From an uncultured Kiritimatiellota bacterium (GTDB lineage: Bacteria > Verrucomicrobiota > Kiritimatiellia > RFP12 > DVOR01): 64,000 nucleotides of DNA. Positions 40,161-47,661 of this stretch are shown here, one piece after another. Position numbers and translations under genes: made by a program. How positions within the stretch are numbered: the stretch's first letter is position 1; each line of letters opens with the position of its first letter. Below the pieces are notes generated by a model. The model worked only from the letters and a program-made list of their open reading frames with translations. It had not been told where the DNA came from and made no database searches. The stretch covers positions 62,001 to 126,000 of the forward strand of contig CALXMT010000003.1 of assembly GCA_944389545.1 (NCBI GenBank), read 5' to 3'.

Positions 40161-41017
40161 ACGCGCACCTCCACGATTTTGCGGATCCAGACGTAGGCGA
40201 GGGCCTGCATGGCCGTCATCACCAGGAGGGTCACAAGGCCGGCGCCGGTCTGGAAGAGCGGCAGGACAATCTCGCGGCGGACGAGGAAGAGGATGGCCAG
40301 GAGGGCGAAGGGCAGGCAGCTCATGACGAGGGCCTGCATGCGGCCTTCGGTGGTCATGGCGCGGAGTTCCTCCTCGAAGGCAAGGTTGTCGCGGACGAGG
40401 GCGGAGAGCATGGCGTAGCTCTCGGCGAGGTTACCGCCGTGGGAGACGCCGATCTTGGAGGCGATGACGACCATGCGGACCTCGGGGATGGGGAGACGCT
40501 CGCCGAAGTTGTCGAAGGCCGTGCCGATGGAGTAACCCAGGCGGGTGTCGCAGAGGATGCGGGCGAATTCCGCCCCGACGTGGGCGGGGAAGCGGCGGAG
40601 GTTGCGGGCGATGGCCTGGGGAAGGGTGAGGCCGGCGCGGATGGAGTTGGCCAGCATGTCGAGCGCGTCGGGGAGCTCGGCGCGGAGGCGGTCTTGGCGG
40701 CGGTCGGCCAGGCGGCGGAGGATGAGGCGGGGCAGAATCAAGGCCGCGGCGATGCAGAGCAGGAAGAAGACGAGGAGGGCGCCGGGGCTGCCGGCCATGA
40801 GGACGGCGCCGAAGAGGAAGGCCGCGATGGCGCCGACGGCGACGCCTTGGCGGACGGACTGGACGGGGAGTTCCTCGGCCGCGGCGGCGCGGGCGGCCAG
40901 CTCGTCCTCCCGGGCGGCGGCGCGGGCCCGTGCGGCGAGGAGCGCACGGACGGCCAGACCGACGAGGAGTGCGGCGGCGAGGGCACAGGCGTAGGCCACA
41001 ATCAGGTCAGGGCTCAT
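40157..41017 (-). CDS. tadB: Tad pilus inner-membrane protein TadB (T2SF domain)
   Basis: 286 residues. First of the paired T2SF platform proteins that couple the TadA ATPase to pilin assembly. An N-terminal helix (IVAYACALAAALLVGLAV) and a helix pair near 60-100 precede the T2SF loop with LPDALDMLANSIRAGLTLPQAI and the second half MVVIASKIGVSHGGNLAESYAMLS (fragments). C-terminal helices follow. The ATG at 41017 lies inside the end of the TadA/CpaF gene (11-base overlap); an in-frame extension to 41158 overlaps that gene further and was rejected. Confidence 0.88.
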   Translation of the reverse strand: MSPDLIVAYACALAAALLVGLAVRALLAARARAAAREDELAARAAAAEELPVQSVRQGVAVGAIAAFLFGAVLMAGSPGALLVFFLLCIAAALILPRLILRRLADRRQDRLRAELPDALDMLANSIRAGLTLPQAIARNLRRFPAHVGAEFARILCDTRLGYSIGTAFDNFGERLPIPEVRMVVIASKIGVSHGGNLAESYAMLSALVRDNLAFEEELRAMTTEGRMQALVMSCLPFALLAILFLVRREIVLPLFQTGAGLVTLLVMTAMQALAYVWIRKIVEVRV

Positions 41018-42614
41018 CGGGCACCCCGTCAAAGATGGCGGTGTCGAGGGGGACGCCGCGGAGGGCGAAGTCGCCGAGGAAGGTGGGCCGGCCGACGACG
41101 ACGTGCTCGCCGAGGACCTTGCGGGTCTTGGGGTCGACGCCGGACTGCCGGAAGACAAAGAGGTCGCGGAGGCGGGGCTGGCCGCGGTCGTCCAGGCCGA
41201 GGACCTCGGTGACGGCGGTGACCTTGCGTGAGCCGTCGGAGAGGCGCGCGGTCTGGACGATGAGGTCGACGGCGGAGACGATCTGTGCGCGGATGGCCGA
41301 GAGGGGGAGGTCCATGCCGGCCATGAGGCAGAGGGTCTCGAGGCGGGCGACGGTGTCGCGGGGGCTGTTGGCGTGGACGGTGGTGAGGGAGCCGTCGTGG
41401 CCGGTGTTCATGGCCTGGAGCATGTCGAGGGCCTCGCCGCCGCGGCATTCGCCCACGACGATGCGGTCGGGGCGCATACGCAGGGAGTTGGCGACGAGCG
41501 CACGGATGGGGACGGCGCCCTTGCCTTCGGCGTTGGCGGGGCGGGCCTCCATGCGCACCACGTGGTCTTGCTGGAGCTTGAGCTCGAGGGAGTCCTCGAT
41601 GGTGACGATGCGCTCGCCGCCGCCGATGCAGAGGGAGATGGCGTTGAGGAGGGAGGTTTTGCCCGAGCCGGTGCCGCCGGAGACGACGATGTTCTTGCGG
41701 AGGGTGACGGAGGCCTCGATGAAGCGGGCCATGGGCAGGGTGAGCGAGCCGATGGAGATGAGCTTGTCGAGGGTGAAGAGGGATTTGCCGAACTTGCGGA
41801 TGGTGAGGCAGGCGCCGTCGGGGGTGATGGGGGGGATGACGGCGTTGACGCGTGAGCCGTCGGCCAGGCGGGCATCGACGAGGGGGGAGGATTCGTCGAT
41901 GCGGCGGCCGATGGGGGTGACGATACGCTCGATGACGCGGATGAGGTGCTCCGGGTCGCGGAAGTGGCGTTCGGTGAGGGTGAGCTTGCCGGCGCGCTCG
42001 ACGTAGATGCGCCGGTAGTCGATGACCATGATCTCGGTGATGGAGTCGTCGGCGATGAGGGGCTCAAGGGGACCCAGGCGGAGCATGTCCTCCACCGTCT
42101 CGGCGCGGAGCTCGGCGAGGGTCTGCTCTGGGAGGTCGGCGAGCTGCGGGGGGCACTCGCGGATGGTCTCGTCCAGGAAGTCGACGACGCGGCGCTCGAG
42201 CTCGGCGTCGGCGACGGTCTCTGCGCCACCGATCTCCTGGGAGAGGCGGAAGAGGGCGCGTTCGTAGAGCCAGTCGCGGGCGAGGTCGCGCCGGCCGACG
42301 CGGGCGGCGGCGGTGCCGCATTCGGCCTCGAAGGCGAAGCCGCGGACGGAGAGGGCGACGCGGCCGGCGATGGGGAGCCTAGCAGCGCGGCGGCCATCGG
42401 ACTCGAGGGAACCGTCGCCGGTGAGTTCCTCGGCCCACCAGAGGCTGCCGCCCGGGGTCAGGCGGAGCTGGCGGTCGGCCAGGCCGAAGGCGGCGTCCGC
42501 GACGACGACGTCGCAGGCCGGGGCGCTACCGAGGTAGAAGCACTCGCCGGGCTTGCCGGAGGGCTTGAGGGTGGCGATGCGTTTGCCGTCGCGATAGAGG
42601 GCCAAGGTGTTCAT
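41007..42614 (-). CDS. cpaF: Tad pilus assembly ATPase TadA/CpaF with N-terminal FHA-like domain
   Basis: 535 residues. Hexameric type II/IV secretion ATPase that powers Flp pilus assembly, cytoplasmic face. Residues 1-100 form an extra FHA-like beta domain (ECFYLGSAPACDVVVAD). The helical N2 region spans about 115-230, then the RecA core: Walker A GGTGSGKT (313-320) followed by Ser, RIVTIEDSLEL with the Glu/Asp box, the MRPDRIVVGECRGGEALDMLQAMNTGHDG block (fragments) with Walker B, and TTVHANSPRD with the His box. ORFs in family average about 450-500 residues, so the FHA-like part is an addition, also echoed by the FHA-like gene downstream. Confidence 0.94.
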   Translation of the reverse strand: MNTLALYRDGKRIATLKPSGKPGECFYLGSAPACDVVVADAAFGLADRQLRLTPGGSLWWAEELTGDGSLESDGRRAARLPIAGRVALSVRGFAFEAECGTAAARVGRRDLARDWLYERALFRLSQEIGGAETVADAELERRVVDFLDETIRECPPQLADLPEQTLAELRAETVEDMLRLGPLEPLIADDSITEIMVIDYRRIYVERAGKLTLTERHFRDPEHLIRVIERIVTPIGRRIDESSPLVDARLADGSRVNAVIPPITPDGACLTIRKFGKSLFTLDKLISIGSLTLPMARFIEASVTLRKNIVVSGGTGSGKTSLLNAISLCIGGGERIVTIEDSLELKLQQDHVVRMEARPANAEGKGAVPIRALVANSLRMRPDRIVVGECRGGEALDMLQAMNTGHDGSLTTVHANSPRDTVARLETLCLMAGMDLPLSAIRAQIVSAVDLIVQTARLSDGSRKVTAVTEVLGLDDRGQPRLRDLFVFRQSGVDPKTRKVLGEHVVVGRPTFLGDFALRGVPLDTAIFDGVPDEP

Positions 42615-42623
42615 GGGCGCTCC

Positions 42624-43994
42624 TCAGGGCATGGGGACTTCGACGGGACGCCCACGCAACGCATCGGCCTTGGCGCGGACGCCCTCGGTGTCCTCGACGG
42701 CCCAATCGACGGTGACGACGAGGAGGATTTCGCGCGAGGAGTTGTCTTGCCCCTCGCTGCCGAAGAGGCCGCCGATGAGGGGGATGCGGCTGAAGAAGGG
42801 GAGTCCGCGCTTGGAGCCGCCCTCGGTCCAGTGGTTGAAGCCGGAGAGGAGGATGCTTTCGCCGGGGCGGACGATGTATTTGCTCTTGGTCTGATAGCGG
42901 GAGACGTCGGTGTCGCCGGAGGAATTGTCGTTGATGGGGGTGCGGAGGTCAAGGTCGAACTCGAGGTTGACAGTGTCGCCGTCGAGGATGGTGGGGCGGG
43001 CCTTGATGATGTAGCCGTACTCGATTTCGGTGATGCCGGTCTTGTAGAGGTCGCTGGTCTCCTTGTAGAGGGTGCCGCCGGATTGGAACTCGGCGGGCTC
43101 GCCGCTCTGGGTGGAGAGGGTGGTGGCGTAGAGCTGCTTGGCGACCTCGTTCTGCTTGAGGGTGTTGATGCGGGCGGTGAGGCCGTCGCTGTTGCTGATG
43201 GTGCCGGAGAGGTTGTCGTGGAGGGTGTAGGTGAGGTCGAAGTCCGCGCCGATGGAATCGGAGATTTCCACGCCCAGGTTCCGCGCCAACGTGCTGTCAT
43301 AGGAGAGGAACTCGATGCCGATGAGGATCTTTTGCTTGTAGACGCGCATGGCGCCGGTGTTCACGGTGAGCCCCGGGAAGTCGGCCAAGAAGGCTTGGAC
43401 CTTCTTGCCCAATTCGTCGATTTGCCCTTGGTCGTACATCTTGCCGGAGAGGCAGACCTCCTGGCCCACGAGCTCGGCGGTGACGCCCTCCTGGCCGTTG
43501 CGGCGGAGGAAGGCGTCCAGCAACGCCTTCAGCGCCTCGGGCGAGACGCTCACATGGCTGACGATGCGCTCGGGGTCAAGGGCCTGCGCATCGCGGACGC
43601 GCCGCAGGGCGCCGACGTCGGCGGTGGAGCCGCTGAGGATCACGCGGTCGCCCGCCACCTCGGCGCGGATTTCCGGGTCGTCGGCGAAGAGGCGCCCCAA
43701 CATCTCCCAATAGGCGGGGCGGACGTCCACGCGCAGGGTGGCCGCGGGGCCGGCCGCGTCGAAAAAGGTCACGGTGGACGTGCCCAGGCGCAGGCCGACG
43801 AGCTCGGCCTCGCCGCCCTCGCGGCAGGCGGCGGAGAGGACGGCGGCGTTGGAGACGCGGGCGCGCTCGGCGCCGGGCACCGTCAGATACACGGTCTCGC
43901 CCTCATGTAGGGCGCGGGGCTCCAACTCCCGCACGCGGGCCTGAAGGGCGCCGATGGCCAGGAGCGTGGCAAGCAGGGTCAGGGTCGTTTTCAT
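42624..43994 (-). CDS. cpaC: Tad pilus secretin (CpaC/RcpA)
   Basis: 456 residues. Outer-membrane ring through which the Flp pilus passes. Signal peptide (1-19), the N-terminal pilus-secretin domain (VYLTVPGAERARVSNAAVL), BON-like repeats (residues 100-200, DRVILSGSTADVGALRRV, VCLSGKMYDQGQIDEL), then the secretin core: AEFQSGG, ITEIEYGYIIKARPTILDGDTVNLEFDLDL and the family C-terminal block SILLSGFNHWTEGGSKRGLPFFSRIPLIGGLFGS (fragments), ending REILLVVTVDW. Overlaps cpaB by four bases. Order cpaB-cpaC-cpaF is standard for Tad loci. Confidence 0.93.
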   Translation of the reverse strand: MKTTLTLLATLLAIGALQARVRELEPRALHEGETVYLTVPGAERARVSNAAVLSAACREGGEAELVGLRLGTSTVTFFDAAGPAATLRVDVRPAYWEMLGRLFADDPEIRAEVAGDRVILSGSTADVGALRRVRDAQALDPERIVSHVSVSPEALKALLDAFLRRNGQEGVTAELVGQEVCLSGKMYDQGQIDELGKKVQAFLADFPGLTVNTGAMRVYKQKILIGIEFLSYDSTLARNLGVEISDSIGADFDLTYTLHDNLSGTISNSDGLTARINTLKQNEVAKQLYATTLSTQSGEPAEFQSGGTLYKETSDLYKTGITEIEYGYIIKARPTILDGDTVNLEFDLDLRTPINDNSSGDTDVSRYQTKSKYIVRPGESILLSGFNHWTEGGSKRGLPFFSRIPLIGGLFGSEGQDNSSREILLVVTVDWAVEDTEGVRAKADALRGRPVEVPMP

Positions 43995-44821
43995 TCCGCA
44001 TCTCCCTTCCCCGCGGCGCCGAGCGCGCGGACGGTTTCATAGAAGGCCGCGCCGGGATAGACCACGTTGCGGGCGCGGTCTTCCTCCAGACGGTCGTCAC
44101 GGACGTTGCGCAGCAGATAGGTGAGTGTGCCCATCGTGCGGGCCTGCACCAGGGTGAGAGCCGCGCGGGTGGGCACATTCAGCGTGATGGTGCCGTAGCC
44201 CTCGGCCTCCTCGCCCAGACGGAAGGCGCGGTCGGTGGCGATGACGGGCACGTTCTGCATGATGACCATCGAGACCACGCGGTCCTCTGCGTCGGGGCCC
44301 TGCGCGGGCAGCCCCAGGCGGCTCTCCGTGGCCGTGAGCACGATGTCCACGCGGCTGCCGGGACGGATGAACCCGCAGACGCTGCTCACGGTGTCCACCG
44401 GCAATGTCACCGCGCGGCTGTCCTCGCCGATGAGGTCGGCGAACTCGGTCTGCCGCGCCTCCTCCACGTCAATCCAGAAGACGGGCGTGTTCGCGGCGAT
44501 GAGGCGCTTGGCGGTGTGCCCGACGAACTTGGCCTTGGCCTCGGCCAACGCCGTCTCGAACCCGGCCTCGTCGCGGTTGGGCAACGTCACGTGGAGGTTG
44601 GAAAGGCCCTCGGCGGGGATTTCCGCCACGGTCAGTTGGTCCTCGGCTAGGGTCGCCCCGGCGGGGATCTCCGAGGCCGCGGTCAGGATGCAGACCTTCG
44701 GCGTCTCGGGCACGGCCGTCCGCTCGCGCACATAGCGGTTGATGGCCACGACGGCGAAGAGTCCCACCAGGACCGCCGCCACAATGGCGAGTTTCGCGTT
44801 GGAACCGCTTGGGTTGCTCAT
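43991..44821 (-). CDS. cpaB: Flp pilus assembly protein CpaB (RcpC)
   Basis: 276 residues. Periplasmic protein thought to stabilise the secretin or connect it with peptidoglycan. One N-terminal membrane helix (AKLAIVAAVLVGLFAVVAI), then a SAF/beta-clip domain (VCILTAASEIPAGATLAEDQL in fragments) and the RcpC/CpaB domain with GSRVDIVLTATES and MIIMQNVPVIATDR-like text (here MVIMQNVPVIATDR), TITLNVP and the ALTLVQARTMGTLTYLLR segment. The stop overlaps the secretin start. The upstream gene overlaps its start by four bases. Confidence 0.9.
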   Translation of the reverse strand: MSNPSGSNAKLAIVAAVLVGLFAVVAINRYVRERTAVPETPKVCILTAASEIPAGATLAEDQLTVAEIPAEGLSNLHVTLPNRDEAGFETALAEAKAKFVGHTAKRLIAANTPVFWIDVEEARQTEFADLIGEDSRAVTLPVDTVSSVCGFIRPGSRVDIVLTATESRLGLPAQGPDAEDRVVSMVIMQNVPVIATDRAFRLGEEAEGYGTITLNVPTRAALTLVQARTMGTLTYLLRNVRDDRLEEDRARNVVYPGAAFYETVRALGAAGKGDAE

Positions 44822-45738
44822 GGTTTCTCCTTTCGGGGCGGACGCACGTAGACCTCGTCGTCCGTGAATCGATAAACAAGGGTGGTTTCACCGGCGCGGG
44901 GGCCGGCGACGGCGCGCACGTTGCACGCCACGTTGCGGTAGACAAAGGTCGCTACGGCGGCCGGGGCCGGCGCACCGGCGGGGCGAAGGGCGTCGATGGG
45001 CGAATGCTCGCGCACCCAGCCTGCCGCCGCCGCGGCCTCGCCCACCCGCGTCAGGGTTTCCGCCGGCGTGCCGGGCACCAACGCGGTGAGGTAGAAGGCC
45101 GTCCCCCCGCGGCGTTGAATCAGCTGTGTGGTGAGGGCGCTTCCCAGACAGGGCGCGGCCATCCAGCGGGGCAACTGCCGCTCGGGGCGCAGGCGCGCGG
45201 CGCTCTGCACCAGCAGGGAGAGGCCATCGGCGTCGGGCGGTGCGGCGGGGTCGATGGGTTCGGCGCCCTCGGTGCGCAACAGGAAGGTGCGCACGCGGCT
45301 GCCGCCGGAGGGCCCCGCCGTCACGGTGACATGCGCGAAGGCTTGGTCGGGGGTGGCGTAGACTTCGCCGCCGGCAAGGGTGAGCAGGTGGGCCTGGTTG
45401 AGCGGGAGTTCGCCGGAGAGGGCGCGCCATCCCTTGGCCGCCAGCCGGGCGGCGACCTCGGCGCGGGCCTGCTCCACGGGCATCGGCAGGGTCTCCTCGG
45501 TGCGCTCGGGCGCCAACCCGCCAAAGGTCGTCCACAGGGTCCGCGGCACCACCGTCGTCAGGTCGAGCTCCTTGGTCGCGGGGACGGAGATGAGGCCCTC
45601 GGGGGCGCCGGCGGGCGGTGGGGGCATGGGCCGCAGGAGGTCACGCGCCGCGAAGCGCAGCAGCCACACGCCCCCGGCCGCGAGGGCCAGGGCCGCCAGC
45701 AGGCGGAGCGTCTTGATTGCTGTGGGCGGGAGTTTCAT
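44818..45738 (-). CDS. Uncharacterised exported protein in the tad operon
   Basis: 306 residues. An N-terminal membrane helix or signal (residues 8-30, TLRLLAALALAAGGVWLLRFA) is followed by a Pro-rich stretch and a soluble periplasmic region with no recognised family. Segments such as ELDLTTVVPRTLWTTFGG and ARLAAKGWRALSGELPLN suggest two small alpha/beta repeats. A second region (TAFYLTALVPGTPAETLTRV, AAAAAGWVREHSP) looks similar to the first and may be a duplication. Starts inside the end of the TadE-like gene and overlaps cpaB, so strictly part of the operon. Could be a pilotin-like or accessory factor; unproven. Confidence 0.65.
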   Translation of the reverse strand: MKLPPTAIKTLRLLAALALAAGGVWLLRFAARDLLRPMPPPPAGAPEGLISVPATKELDLTTVVPRTLWTTFGGLAPERTEETLPMPVEQARAEVAARLAAKGWRALSGELPLNQAHLLTLAGGEVYATPDQAFAHVTVTAGPSGGSRVRTFLLRTEGAEPIDPAAPPDADGLSLLVQSAARLRPERQLPRWMAAPCLGSALTTQLIQRRGGTAFYLTALVPGTPAETLTRVGEAAAAAGWVREHSPIDALRPAGAPAPAAVATFVYRNVACNVRAVAGPRAGETTLVYRFTDDEVYVRPPRKEKP

Positions 45739-46517
45739 TTCAGCTTGAAGGTCTTCTTGATTTTGTCGATCAGGTCGCCCGTTGCCTTGATGTAAGTGGG
45801 GCGGCGGTCCATAAAGGTCTCGCGGTTGGGCATATAGCACCAACGGCGCTCGACCGTATCGGCGGCGGTGGGTTCTTCCTGCACCGCCAGCACCGACGTG
45901 CGGTCCCACCCGGGGGAGGTCTGCCCGTAGAGCGCCTTCGGGAAGAGGGTCTGTGTGCGCATGGAGACGGTCGCGCCGATGGTGTAGTCCGCCGCCAACG
46001 GCTCGGTGAGATAGCGCACGCAACGGAAGGAGACCAGGTCGAGCACGCCCTTGAGGATGCCGCTGAAGAGGCCCAACGCCGTCTTGTTGGCGCCATTTTT
46101 GTTCACCAGCTTGTCGCCGTTGCCGGTGAGGAAGGTGCCGAGGAACTGAAAGGGCAGGGGCTTCTGGCGGAAGGTCACATACACGTCGTTCGCCGTCGGG
46201 GCCGTGCCGATCGCCGGGCGCGTCACGTAGGCCATGTAGGTCCGCAGGGCGAGGTGCGCGGACAGGGGGGCGCCTTCCTCCAGCTCGCCGAACGCCGTCG
46301 GTGCGCGCGACTCCAAGTCCGCGGCGAAACGCGCCCCGATCTCCAGCTGCTGGCGCACGAGCGTCAGGTGCGCCACGTCGAAGATGAAGGCTCCCATCGC
46401 CAACAGCAACGGCGCCACCAGGGCGAACTCGACGTAGAGCGAGCCGCGCTCGCCCAGTAGGCGCCTTAGGAAGCGTCGGCGGCTGCGTGCCTCGTCTCTC
46501 TCGTCCGCGTCCGTCAT
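45735..46517 (-). CDS. TadE/TadF-like pseudopilin
   Basis: 260 residues. The Arg-rich cytoplasmic leader of about 22 residues ends in GERGSLYVEFALVAPLLLAMGAFIF, given here in two parts: GERGSLYVEF and the helix ALVAPLLLAMGAFIFDVAHL. Gly before a short segment with Glu at +5 is the prepilin-peptidase-processed pseudopilin pattern of TadE/F. The periplasmic part of about 200 residues has no recognised domain. One of three TadE/G-like proteins in the operon. It starts one base before the end of the TadG-like gene region and overlaps the next gene by four bases. Confidence 0.82.
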   Translation of the reverse strand: MTDADERDEARSRRRFLRRLLGERGSLYVEFALVAPLLLAMGAFIFDVAHLTLVRQQLEIGARFAADLESRAPTAFGELEEGAPLSAHLALRTYMAYVTRPAIGTAPTANDVYVTFRQKPLPFQFLGTFLTGNGDKLVNKNGANKTALGLFSGILKGVLDLVSFRCVRYLTEPLAADYTIGATVSMRTQTLFPKALYGQTSPGWDRTSVLAVQEEPTAADTVERRWCYMPNRETFMDRRPTYIKATGDLIDKIKKTFKLK

Positions 46518-46518
46518 G

Positions 46519-47661
46519 TCAGTGGTAGAACAGGAATCCCGCCGCCTTCTTCAAGGTGGCGTGGTCGGTGATGGTGAGGGCCTCCTCCAGGGAGATAAGC
46601 TTGGCGTTGGCGCCGGCGCCGTAGCCGCGCGGCCGCGTGGGGTGGTCGGCGGGCGCGTTGGTCGTCAGGTCGCCCGTCACGCACTGCCCCACGGCGTAGG
46701 CCATGACGGGGAAGGCGGACTTCTTGGGTTCGGCCAACGCGTTGAGGCTTTGCGACCCCTTCTCGAAGAGCCACGCGTCGAAGCCGCGGATGACGTCGTG
46801 CGGCGGATAGTCGCGCATCGCCACCCAGAGCGTCGGCGAGGGGAGCACGGGCGCCGACTTGCCGTCTTTGCCCACGGCGGTCTTGGAGACAATCGGCCAG
46901 AAGGTCGGCATCTTCGCGGGCGTCCAATAGATTTCTCCCACGATGGGAATGCTCTTGATGGTCGTGAAGATGGTGTCCATGCCCAGGGAGGCGCCGCTGT
47001 CCCACGGCGGCTGGCCCGTCATCTGCTTCTCCTCCACCGGCAGGACGAGCGTGTCCTTGGGCGCGAGCGAGAGGCCGAAGGCGAAGACGTCCAGGTCCAA
47101 CGTCGTTCCCCCGGGCATCTTCAGGCTGGCTACCTTCTGCCCGGGCTTGGCGAAGTGGGCGATGATGCCCGTCGCCCCGTTGTATGAGGCGACCTCCTGC
47201 GCCGCAAGGTAACCCAGCACACACGTGCCGTATTGGTAAAACTTCTGCGCCACTTGGACAAAGGTCAGCACCACCTCGCAGGTCCAGGTGCTGGCCGCGC
47301 ACGTGATCACCGAGGCGCCGATCAGCGCCGTGTTCAGGATGGGACCGATGATCGGAATCGCCGTCACCGCCTGCGCGATGGCCACCAGCACCCCCGAGAT
47401 GGTGTAGCCCGCGATGGCCGTCGAGAGCGCGTCGTAGCCCTCCTCGTTCAGGTTCTGCAGGCAGTTCATCCCGCGCGCCTGCCACGTGGCGTGCTCCAAC
47501 GCCGCCGCGTCCACCGCGTCCTGTACGCGCATCTTCTCGCGCGAGAGGGTGTAGGTGTTCCACGTCATCGTCAGCATCCCGCAGACGAAGAACATCACCA
47601 GCGCCATCAGGAAGCCCATCGCCCCCCGGTCGCCGAAGAGGCGCCTCCTCAACGTTTCCAT
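46519..47661 (-). CDS. TadG-like pilus protein
   Basis: 380 residues. N terminus LFGDRGAMGFLMALVMFFVCGM (in parts GDRGAMGF and a helix), followed by NTYTLSREKMRVQDAVDAAALEHATW in fragments. This matches the Flp pilus TadE/G-like N-terminal domain, in which a membrane helix is followed by the A-D-A-A-A-L-A-like helix. The central region has additional long hydrophobic stretches (TISGVLVAIAQAVTAIPIIGPILNTALIGASVITCA), so the topology may be more than single-pass. The C-terminal half is soluble. The ATG at 47661 lies inside the end of the 755-residue gene (13-base overlap). Confidence 0.78.
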   Translation of the reverse strand: METLRRRLFGDRGAMGFLMALVMFFVCGMLTMTWNTYTLSREKMRVQDAVDAAALEHATWQARGMNCLQNLNEEGYDALSTAIAGYTISGVLVAIAQAVTAIPIIGPILNTALIGASVITCAASTWTCEVVLTFVQVAQKFYQYGTCVLGYLAAQEVASYNGATGIIAHFAKPGQKVASLKMPGGTTLDLDVFAFGLSLAPKDTLVLPVEEKQMTGQPPWDSGASLGMDTIFTTIKSIPIVGEIYWTPAKMPTFWPIVSKTAVGKDGKSAPVLPSPTLWVAMRDYPPHDVIRGFDAWLFEKGSQSLNALAEPKKSAFPVMAYAVGQCVTGDLTTNAPADHPTRPRGYGAGANAKLISLEEALTITDHATLKKAAGFLFYH